Part shown: piece by piece, positions 5,979-13,117 of the stretch | Position numbering within the stretch: position 1 is the first letter of the stretch | Layout of the letters: the number at the start of each line of letters is the position of its first letter | Assembly: GCA_937891215.1 (NCBI GenBank) | Contig: CALAEU010000334.1 | Coordinates: 1 to 19,075, forward strand | Source: an uncultured Clostridia bacterium | GTDB taxonomy: Bacteria; Bacillota_A; Clostridia; Oscillospirales; Acutalibacteraceae | Reading direction: 5' to 3' | DNA length: 19,075 nucleotides | The notes under the pieces: model-generated | What the model was told of the DNA's origin: nothing | What the model saw: only the letters and a program-made list of their open reading frames with translations | Database searches by the model: none | Position numbers and translations under genes: made by a program

Positions 5979-7700
5979 TTATTTCTCAATTGCCGCAACT
6001 TTTGTATTAATCTTATAAAGTCTTTCTGCGTCGAATTTTTCTGTACGGTCGTAGTAATAAATACCGTTTAATTCCTGTTCTACGTCAGTAAGCTGAGTGT
6101 AGCAGAAACCGAGCATTTTCGGGTTGTCTATAAGAGCGGTTGTAAGTCCTTCATATCTTTCGTAAAATTCTTCAAGAGAACGAGCGGCATTACCATAACC
6201 CCACGCTTCTTTTGTGTTTTCTGCATTCTCTTCTTGAAGAACAACACGGATTCCGCCGTATTCACTCATAAATACAGGCTCACCTTTCCATTGGTGTTTG
6301 TCAGGAAAACGGTCATAAAGCTCATTTTCTTTAAAGAGCTTATCGTAATTCTCTTTAAAGATTTTATAATCCTGTTCGTAATCGTGAACATCGAAAATAT
6401 CGGTTTCCACATGGTAGTTACCGCTTGTGTCAATACAAGGACGGGTTTTGTCGAGTGCCTTGACTGTTCTGTAAACGATTTTTAAAACATCAGAATCCTG
6501 GAATGCTCTGTTAATTTCCCAGGTCTCGTTATATGGGCACCAACCAATAATTGACGGGTGGTTAAAATCTCTTTCAATCTCTTCTTCAATTTCTAAAAGG
6601 AAATAGCGGAGAGATTCAAATTTAGTCCAGTTAAGTCCCCAGTTGCCGTGCTCACCCCATACAATGTAGCCCAATTCATCACAATAATGTAAGAATAAAG
6701 GTTCAAAAATTTTCTGGTGAAGCCTTGCACCATTGAAACCAACTTTCATTGAAAGTAAAATATCGTTTTTAAGTGCTTCTTTTGTTGGTGCAGTGTAAAT
6801 TCCATCAGGGTAAAAGCCCTGATCTAAAATAAGTCTTTGGAATACAGGTTTACCATTGATTTTACAAACACCATCTTCTAATTTTACTTCACGAAGACCG
6901 AAATAACTTGTAACTTCGTCATCACCGAAATTGAGTGTAAGTGAATAAAGTCCACCTTTACCAACTTCCCAAAGATGTTTTTCTGTTAAGTTGAGTGTAA
7001 CAGTAACAGTCTGACCGAGAGCCTTACTCTTCACAAAGCCAACTTGCTTTTCATCCCAGAAAGCAGTTGCTTTGAATTCACCATTACCCACTAAATCGGC
7101 AGTAATTGTAAGTGTGGCATTTTCTATATTCGGGTAAACTTTAAAGTTTTTAATGTAATCATTCTTTACGAATTCTAAATAAACAGTCTGCCAGATACCT
7201 GTAGTTCTTGTGTAGTCACAACCATGTGAGTAAAATTCTTCACTTTGTTTACCACGAGCCTGCATAAATGAACGGGTATCATCTTCAACATAAAGAGTGA
7301 GTGTGTTTTCGCCTTCAGTTAAAAAGTCTGTGAGTTCATTTCTGAAAGAAGTATAACCGCCGAAATGCTCACCAGCTTCTTTTTCATTTACATATAATTT
7401 TGCGTGGAAATCAACTGCACCAAAAATAATGAAAACTCTGTTTTCTAATTGCTCTTTAGTAATTGTGATTTTTCTTCTGTACCACACAGCAGGAATAAAA
7501 TCTTTGTAACCAATTCCTGAAAGTTCACTTTCTACACAGAAAGGAACAGTAATTTTTTTAGAAAACACTGAATTATTTTTAAACATTTCACGGTTTACAC
7601 CTGAATTGCCAAAGTCAAATTCAAAATCCCATTCGCCATTCAAAATTTCAAAGTTTTCTCTTTTGAAATTTGGGTTTGGATGTTCATTTCTTGGTATCAT
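5979..7700 (-). CDS. Glycoside hydrolase family 2 enzyme (beta-galactosidase/beta-glucuronidase type)
   Basis: This 573-residue retaining beta-glycosidase has the GH2 domain order: a jelly-roll sugar-binding domain (about residues 15-180, with GEWDF, VPFCVES and WYRRKITI), an immunoglobulin-like domain (about 185-275) and a TIM barrel (about 280-573). The acid/base Glu is E392 in GWCPYNETWE and the nucleophile is E480 in FMSEYGG; both fit the family pattern. FCYTQLTDVEQELNG (about 532-546) is the family's usual barrel end. No signal peptide is present, so it acts on imported oligosaccharides. It is shorter than LacZ-type enzymes and closer to compact uidA-like members; the exact sugar is unknown. 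AAGGAG inside the end of mnmG serves its start, one base after the mnmG stop. It is the last gene of the operon. Confidence 0.92.
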   Translation of the reverse strand: MIPRNEHPNPNFKRENFEILNGEWDFEFDFGNSGVNREMFKNNSVFSKKITVPFCVESELSGIGYKDFIPAVWYRRKITITKEQLENRVFIIFGAVDFHAKLYVNEKEAGEHFGGYTSFRNELTDFLTEGENTLTLYVEDDTRSFMQARGKQSEEFYSHGCDYTRTTGIWQTVYLEFVKNDYIKNFKVYPNIENATLTITADLVGNGEFKATAFWDEKQVGFVKSKALGQTVTVTLNLTEKHLWEVGKGGLYSLTLNFGDDEVTSYFGLREVKLEDGVCKINGKPVFQRLILDQGFYPDGIYTAPTKEALKNDILLSMKVGFNGARLHQKIFEPLFLHYCDELGYIVWGEHGNWGLNWTKFESLRYFLLEIEEEIERDFNHPSIIGWCPYNETWEINRAFQDSDVLKIVYRTVKALDKTRPCIDTSGNYHVETDIFDVHDYEQDYKIFKENYDKLFKENELYDRFPDKHQWKGEPVFMSEYGGIRVVLQEENAENTKEAWGYGNAARSLEEFYERYEGLTTALIDNPKMLGFCYTQLTDVEQELNGIYYYDRTEKFDAERLYKINTKVAAIEK

Positions 7701-7701
7701 A

Positions 7702-9570
7702 TTAGTTACTCCTTAAATGTATAAGTAATACTGAAATATCTGCAGGTGAAACACCACTTATTCTTGATGCCTGTCCTACATTTTCTGGTCTGATTTTTTC
7801 TAACTTTTCAATTGCTTCAAGTCTTAAATTTGTAATTGCCTTGTAGTCAATATCCTCTGGGATTTTCTTAACTTCAAGTCGTTTTAATTCGTCAACCTGT
7901 GCCTTTTGTCTTTTAATGTAACCTTCATATTTAAAGTTGATTTCAACCTGTTCAAAAATTTCTTTAGCTATTTCTGGTCGGGTTTTATCAAATTTTTCGA
8001 GTAATTTATAAGTTACTTGTGGTCTCTTTAAAAGTTCAGACATTTTGCACCCGGTTTTAAGTGGTGCAGTTCCTGCTTCTTCTAAAACTTTGTTAAGTTC
8101 TTTTGACGGAGCAATTGAAGCTGAGTTTACTCGCTCAGTTTCTTTTTTAATTCCGTCAATTTTTTCGAGTAATGCGTTATGTGCTTCTTCACTTACAAGA
8201 CCAATTTGGTAACCCATTTCAGTAAGTCTTAAATCGGCATTGTCTTCTCTTAAAATAAGTCTGTACTCACTTCTTGAAGTCATCATTCTGTAAGGGTCAG
8301 AGCATCCCTTTGTGACAAGGTCATCTATAAGTGTACCTATGTAAGAAGTACTTCTGTCTAAAATAAATGGTTCTTTATTCTGTACTTTTAATGCGGCATT
8401 TATACCTGCAACAAGACCCTGAGCGGCAGCTTCTTCATAACCTGATGAACCATTAAATTGCCCTGCACCGAAAAGACCATCTAAGTCATTAAATTCAAGA
8501 GTAGATTTTAATGAAAGTGGATTTACACAATCATATTCAATAGCGTAAGCAGTTCTCATAACTTTTACATTTTCGAGACCTTTGACGCTTTTTAAAATCT
8601 GTAACTGCACATCTTCAGGGAGTGAAGATGAAAGCCCCTGTAAATATAATTCTTCTGTTTCAAGACCACAAGGTTCAATGAAAACCTGATGTCTTTCTTT
8701 CTCGAAGAACCGCATAATTTTGTCTTCAATGCTTGGGCAATATCTCGGACCTGTGCCCTCAATTTTTTTAGAATAGAGTGGTGAACGGTCAATATTATCT
8801 AAAATAATTTTCTTTGTCTTTTCGTTTGTATATGTAATGTGACAAACTTCTTTGTTTTCTAATTTGTCACTTGGTGTAGAGAAAGAAAATGGTGTAATTT
8901 CACTGTCACCAATCTGTTCTTCAAGTTCACTGAAATCTACACTGTTTCTGTTTACTCTCGGCGGTGTACCTGTTTTAAATCTTCTTAAATCTACATTTAA
9001 TTTACTCAAATCGTCAGAAAGAGCATTAGACGGGAACATTCCGTCAGGGCCACTTTCATAAGAAACATCACCAACATAAACTTTTCCCTTTAAGAAAGTA
9101 CCGGTTGCAATTATAACTGTTTTTGCCTTGTAAATTGCCTCAAGTTGTGTACCTAATTCCCAAAGACCGTCTTCTGTTTTATTAAGAGAAACAATTTCTG
9201 CCTGTTTTAAATCAAGATTTTTCTGATTTTCAAGACAATGTTTCATATACTTGGTGTATTCGCGTCTGTCTATCTGTGCTCTTAATGAGTGTACCGCAGG
9301 GCCTTTACCAAGATTTAAAATTCTGCTCTGAATTAAAGTAGCGTCTGCCGCTTTACCCATTTCGCCACCCAAAGCGTCAATTTCTCTAACTAAATGACCT
9401 TTAGATGTACCGCCAATAGATGGGTTGCACGCCATATTACCAATCCAGTCAAGATTTATAGTGAAAACTATTGTGTTTGCACCTAATCTTGCAGACGCAA
9501 GTGCCGCTTCAATTCCTGCGTGACCTGCACCTATAACCGCAACATCATATTCTCCTGCAAAGTATTTCAT
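7702..9570 (-). CDS. mnmG: tRNA U34 carboxymethylaminomethyl synthase subunit MnmG (GidA)
   Basis: This FAD protein works with MnmE to install the (carboxymethyl)aminomethyl group on U34 of certain tRNAs, aiding accurate reading of codons ending in A or G. The 622-residue length is typical. The dinucleotide-binding loop is VIGAGHAGIEAAL (GxGxxG from G14), followed by the family stretches MACNPSIGGTSKGHL and GPAVHSLRAQIDRREY. GTGPRYCPSIEDKI is the second MnmG signature. The C-terminal helical tRNA/MnmE-binding part ends in RISGVSPADISVLLIHLR. GGAGAA provides the ribosome binding site within the end of the nitroreductase gene, and the gap is 7 bases. The usual partners mnmE and rsmG are not in the window; mnmG instead sits between a nitroreductase and a GH2 gene. 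Confidence 0.97.
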   Translation of the reverse strand: MKYFAGEYDVAVIGAGHAGIEAALASARLGANTIVFTINLDWIGNMACNPSIGGTSKGHLVREIDALGGEMGKAADATLIQSRILNLGKGPAVHSLRAQIDRREYTKYMKHCLENQKNLDLKQAEIVSLNKTEDGLWELGTQLEAIYKAKTVIIATGTFLKGKVYVGDVSYESGPDGMFPSNALSDDLSKLNVDLRRFKTGTPPRVNRNSVDFSELEEQIGDSEITPFSFSTPSDKLENKEVCHITYTNEKTKKIILDNIDRSPLYSKKIEGTGPRYCPSIEDKIMRFFEKERHQVFIEPCGLETEELYLQGLSSSLPEDVQLQILKSVKGLENVKVMRTAYAIEYDCVNPLSLKSTLEFNDLDGLFGAGQFNGSSGYEEAAAQGLVAGINAALKVQNKEPFILDRSTSYIGTLIDDLVTKGCSDPYRMMTSRSEYRLILREDNADLRLTEMGYQIGLVSEEAHNALLEKIDGIKKETERVNSASIAPSKELNKVLEEAGTAPLKTGCKMSELLKRPQVTYKLLEKFDKTRPEIAKEIFEQVEINFKYEGYIKRQKAQVDELKRLEVKKIPEDIDYKAITNLRLEAIEKLEKIRPENVGQASRISGVSPADISVLLIHLRSN

Positions 9571-9577
9571 AAATCAA

Positions 9578-10120
9578 TCATTCTCCGATAATTTTAATGT
9601 GTCCGTCTTCGCGTTCTTTCATTGGTGGAGTTTCATTCGGGTAGCCTAAAGTCATACCAAGTAAAAAGCACCAGTCTTCAGGGATTTCAAGAATTTTCTT
9701 CCACTTCTTACTACCATTTTCATCATCAAAAAGACCACCTAAAGAACCTACCATACAACTGCCAAGACCTAAAGATTTAGCTGCAAGTGCAATATTTTCT
9801 GCCATTAACCCTGCCGCCATATCGCTTTTGTCTTTAGCAAAAATAAAAATGAATGTCGATGCGTTGTGGTAAACAGGACGAATATCCCAACCGGTGTACG
9901 CAGGGGTATCCCAACCGACAATATTTTTAAAATCAGTGTTCATTTCATCGAGCATTTCTTTATTTCTTAAAACTCTCAAGTGACAAGGCTGAGTGTTTCT
10001 GCCACTTGGTGCTCTTATTGCCGCATCTAAAACAACATTTAAAAGTTCCATAGGAACCTGTTCATCTGTATATTCTCTTATAGTCTGACGCGTCATTATA
10101 TTATTTATTATCTCATTCAT
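9578..10120 (-). CDS. Nitroreductase-family FMN oxidoreductase
   Basis: This 180-residue protein of the NADH oxidase/nitroreductase fold binds FMN as a dimer and moves hydride to quinone-like or nitro compounds. Visible family features are TRQTIREYTDEQVP (about residues 10-23, FMN phosphate contact), LDAAIRAPSGRNTQPCHLRV (about 31-50) and AAKSLGLGSCMVG (about 113-125). The end PEDWCFLLGMTLGYPNETPP is the typical closing strand. The natural substrate is unknown. AGGTGGG upstream overlaps the end of the lipoprotein gene, with a 7-base gap. It is the third gene of the five-gene operon. Confidence 0.92.
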   Translation of the reverse strand: MNEIINNIMTRQTIREYTDEQVPMELLNVVLDAAIRAPSGRNTQPCHLRVLRNKEMLDEMNTDFKNIVGWDTPAYTGWDIRPVYHNASTFIFIFAKDKSDMAAGLMAENIALAAKSLGLGSCMVGSLGGLFDDENGSKKWKKILEIPEDWCFLLGMTLGYPNETPPMKEREDGHIKIIGE

Positions 10121-10127
10121 AGCTATA

Positions 10128-11132
10128 TTAACCCACCTTTTCCTGTTTCAACAAAGCTAAAATGCTATCTGAAACTTTTTCGTCTAATTCGTTCTGAATT
10201 TCTAATGAATCATTTATTTTAACATCAATTTTATCGCCTACAAGGGCTTTTAAAATATCTTCTCTTTTTTCTAAGTAATAATCTGAAGTTACACCCGCGT
10301 CACCGCGTAAAACTAAAAAGATATATTCATTCGTACCAATAACAGTAGCAATTCTTGCCTTTGTTGCTTTTACTTTTTCAAAAAATCCCGGTGGGTACGA
10401 TGTGTCATCTTTACTTAAAACCAATGTAACAACAGAACTTGAGTAACCAGAAGCCGCTAAAAAGTCTGCCGCTTCTTCCATTGTTTTTTCGTTTGCATTT
10501 ACTAAAGATGCCATATTCTGGAATTTAATAACTATTTCTTCTATTTCATTAGGAGTGTGTACAACTGTGTTACCGTTGTCGTCCATATAAGTAAAATAAC
10601 CATTTATAGCCTGAAAGACTATATAGTGCATTTTGAAATAAGCGTACATTGTAGCGGTGCTTATTTCTTCTTCACCACCCTCACCGTAAAAGTGAACGAG
10701 TAACTGATTTCTGTAAGCCTCGGCGGTGAATACTTTTGTAAGAGTTTCTTTTGAAACACCAATTGAAGTGTAATATTCTCCGTATATACCCCAGTATGCG
10801 TTTACTTTTTCAGATACTGCCGATTTGTTTGCAGTAGAAAGAGTAACGCCACATTTTTTTGCAAGTGAGTTAGTTTTAAAATATGTTTCAGTTAAACCAA
10901 TTGCTTTTGTAAATATTGCGTTTTCGTCTGCGTTAGTGCCGAGTTCTGTCATAGCAACATCCATAAAATATGTAAAAACATCGTTGCTTATTGCAACACC
11001 ATTTAAAGTGAGTGCAGAAGATACAGGTACTACACCAGCACACGAAGAAAAAATGCCCGAAGAAGCCAAAACAGCAATAATTAATACAAAAGAAATTTTT
11101 CTTTTTAATTTACTAAAACCTGCTTTTTTCAT
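10128..11132 (-). CDS. PrsA/SurA-like lipoprotein, degenerate peptidyl-prolyl isomerase type
   Basis: The 334-residue protein starts with a basic, hydrophobic signal (about residues 1-30) ending FSSC, with C31 as the probable lipid-modified cysteine; the lipobox has Phe rather than Leu at -3. The mature part begins LTLNGVAISNDVFTYFMD, the typical start of SurA-N chaperone domains. A helical stretch runs to about residue 155. A region from MHYIVFQAI to PPGFFEKVKATKARIATVIG, then EYIFLVLRG, has the spacing of a parvulin domain but without its best-conserved glycine/histidine residues. The inference is a membrane-anchored extracellular foldase-like protein whose isomerase activity may be lost. 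The ribosome binding site (GAAAGG) is weak. It is second in the operon, 27 bases after the acyl-CoA synthetase gene. Confidence 0.72.
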   Translation of the reverse strand: MKKAGFSKLKRKISFVLIIAVLASSGIFSSCAGVVPVSSALTLNGVAISNDVFTYFMDVAMTELGTNADENAIFTKAIGLTETYFKTNSLAKKCGVTLSTANKSAVSEKVNAYWGIYGEYYTSIGVSKETLTKVFTAEAYRNQLLVHFYGEGGEEEISTATMYAYFKMHYIVFQAINGYFTYMDDNGNTVVHTPNEIEEIVIKFQNMASLVNANEKTMEEAADFLAASGYSSSVVTLVLSKDDTSYPPGFFEKVKATKARIATVIGTNEYIFLVLRGDAGVTSDYYLEKREDILKALVGDKIDVKINDSLEIQNELDEKVSDSILALLKQEKVG

Positions 11133-11159
11133 ACTTCTTCGGACCTTTCAGATTAAAAT

Positions 11160-12914
11160 TTATTCCTCTGTAGAAGTTACTGCTTCTGTTGAGTCAGTAG
11201 TTTCTGTTTTTGTTTCTTCTAAGTTTGCCTGACGCTTGATTTTTGCCGTTGTTGTTTTAACAAATTCAATGTCACGGATGTCGAAGTCACGGATGTTTTT
11301 GTATTTAGGAAGTTTTTTGTTTACTTCTTTTATTACATCACCAATAATTGCCTGAAGTTCTTCTTTTGTTGGTGCTTGTTTGTCTTTTAATTTTGCTGTG
11401 ATTGCCTGAATGTCAGGGAAGATTTTAGCAACAACCTGTGTACCTTCTTCTGCTTCGTCACAATCTGCACCAAATACGATACATTCAGAAACGAATGGGT
11501 GATTGTTAAGATGATATTCAACCTCTTCAGGATAAATATTTTTACCGTTTTTAGTAACGATAACATTTTTACATCTACCAACAATTCTGTAACAGTTATT
11601 TTCATCAACTGTACCCATATCACCAGTTTTGAACCAGCCATCTTCTGTAAGAACTGCTTTTGTTGCAGCTTCATCTTTATAATAGCCTTTCATAACCATA
11701 GGACCTTTAACCCAGATTTCGCCAACACCATTGTCATCAGGGTCGTGGATTTTTGCTTCAACACCAGGGAGCGGAACACCAACTGAGTCAGGAAGCATAA
11801 TGTGGTCGTTGTTACCAATAACGAGTGGAGCACATTCTGTAAGACCATAACCAATATATGTAGGAATACCGAATGTTTTGAAGTCTTTTGCAACTTCAGG
11901 GTTGAGTGCCGCAGCACCAACAATAATAAGCCTTAACTTACCACCGAAAGTCTTTTTAACTTCGGCAAAGATTTTTTCCATAAGGTTAGCAACGAAACCG
12001 TCCTGAACCATTTTACCTAAAGTAAGTGCGAATTTACCAACTTTTTTCTCGTGAACCTTTTTGAGAATTTTTGCGTGCATTTTTTCAAGCATTAAAGGAA
12101 CAGTAACGAAAATTGTAGGTTGATAGTCCTGCATATCACGGGTGATATAACGAAGACCCTCGCAGAAACAGTAGCAACCGCCCGTGTACATTAACTGCAC
12201 AAAGCAGAGTGAACTTTCATAAGTGTGGTGAAGTGGAAGAACAGAAAGAATTGTATCATCAGGTGTAATTTTAACAACCTTTTTAACTGCAATAATGTCT
12301 TCAACAATATTTCTTTGTGAAAGCATTACGCCTTTCGCCATTCCCGTTGTACCAGATGTAAACAGCAGTGAGCCGAGACCATCACTGTCAACTTCTGCAT
12401 CTAAAAATGTTCTGTCCCCTTTCTCTAAAAGTTCTTCACCAAGCTTTATGAGTTCATCAATATTTCTGATGCCCTCGATTTCATCAAGGCCTATGAAAGT
12501 AAAATCTTGTGGAAGACGGTCTTTGATTTCTTGAAGCTTTTCGTAAGATTTATCATCTACGAACATAGCTTTAGAATCAGAAACAGTTAAAATGTTTAAA
12601 ACATCTTCTGCCATGAGTTCCTTATCAACAGGAACTACAACGCCTGTACCATTTGTGATACCAAAGTAAGCAATACACCATTTATGAGAGTTTTTACCCA
12701 TAACTGCTATATTTTTTGCTTTGAGTCCTAAAGAACAAAGTGCTGTACCAACTGCATTTACAACCTGTAAAAGTTTTGGATACTTCATCTCAGAAATACT
12801 GCCGTCTTTTTCACGAATTTTGAAAGCAGGACGAGCAGGGAAGAGACGAGCGCTTGATTCAAGGACTTCTTTGAAGTTATTAACATGCCTTGTTTCATAA
12901 TGGATTATGCCCAT
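11160..12914 (-). CDS. AMP-dependent long-chain acyl-CoA synthetase (acid-CoA ligase)
   Basis: This ANL-superfamily enzyme activates a carboxylic acid with ATP and CoA, most likely a fatty acid. From the start chosen here it has 584 residues. The adenylate motifs are clear: the P-loop LLFTSGTTGMAKGVMLSQRN, then YIGYGLTECAP, then GWFKTGDMG and the hinge region RIVGRCKNVIVTKNGKNIYP. A C-terminal lysine in TAKIKR is placed like the catalytic one. The final 20 residues are Thr/Glu-rich and lie outside the family fold. I chose the ATG at 12912-12914 (MGIIHYETRH) because GGAG lies 7 bases upstream; an in-frame ATG at 12989 would add 25 residues with no ribosome binding site and would swallow the operator-like palindrome. 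It is the first gene of the five-gene operon. Confidence 0.92.
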   Translation of the reverse strand: MGIIHYETRHVNNFKEVLESSARLFPARPAFKIREKDGSISEMKYPKLLQVVNAVGTALCSLGLKAKNIAVMGKNSHKWCIAYFGITNGTGVVVPVDKELMAEDVLNILTVSDSKAMFVDDKSYEKLQEIKDRLPQDFTFIGLDEIEGIRNIDELIKLGEELLEKGDRTFLDAEVDSDGLGSLLFTSGTTGMAKGVMLSQRNIVEDIIAVKKVVKITPDDTILSVLPLHHTYESSLCFVQLMYTGGCYCFCEGLRYITRDMQDYQPTIFVTVPLMLEKMHAKILKKVHEKKVGKFALTLGKMVQDGFVANLMEKIFAEVKKTFGGKLRLIIVGAAALNPEVAKDFKTFGIPTYIGYGLTECAPLVIGNNDHIMLPDSVGVPLPGVEAKIHDPDDNGVGEIWVKGPMVMKGYYKDEAATKAVLTEDGWFKTGDMGTVDENNCYRIVGRCKNVIVTKNGKNIYPEEVEYHLNNHPFVSECIVFGADCDEAEEGTQVVAKIFPDIQAITAKLKDKQAPTKEELQAIIGDVIKEVNKKLPKYKNIRDFDIRDIEFVKTTTAKIKRQANLEETKTETTDSTEAVTSTEE

Positions 12915-12941
12915 AGTTTTCTCCAATCCGGTGGACTTATA

Positions 12942-12961
12942 AAATGAGTAAATACTCACTT
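12942..12961. promoter_or_regulatory. Palindromic operator candidate upstream of the acyl-CoA synthetase operon
   Basis: AAATGAGTAAATACTCACTT is an imperfect 20-bp palindrome with a perfect 14-bp centre, TGAGTA-AA-TACTCA (12945-12958). It lies directly upstream of a minus-strand -10-like TATAAG (complement of 12936-12941), about where the -10/-35 spacer would be. This is the pattern of a TetR-type repressor site, and such regulators commonly control fatty acid genes. No regulator gene is present, and the matching -35 is poor. Confidence 0.5.
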
Positions 12962-13083
12962 GGAGCGTTGATTTAAAAGAGATTTTCAACAGTCTCGCAT
13001 AAAGTCACACACATAAAAATTATAGCAGAAAATAACCGACAATACAAGGGTAAAATGTTGCGTAAATGTGAACAATTTAATTA

Positions 13084-13116
13084 CAAAAAAAGGTGGTCTT
13101 CTGACCACCATTTTTT
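13084..13116 (-). terminator. Intrinsic terminator of the propeller/GH38 operon
   Basis: GGTGGTC (13092-13098) and GACCACC (13103-13109) form a perfect GC-rich 7-bp stem with loop TTCT. It is extended by the A-run on the left and the T-run on the right (13111-13116). On the minus strand the stem is followed by a run of T, a few bases after the GH38 stop codon at 13118-13120. It is symmetrical enough to work from either side. Confidence 0.9.
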
Positions 13117-13117
13117 G

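Noticed and set aside
3910..7700. A fucose or glycan utilisation locus joining fucI and GH2
   Set aside because: A terminator and a separate promoter lie between them, and no transporter, kinase, aldolase or regulator is present.
12915..12989. Longer N-terminus for the acyl-CoA synthetase from the ATG at 12989
   Set aside because: The extra 25 residues have no ribosome binding site and cover the palindrome and the -10-like element; the ATG at 12914 has a good GGAG.
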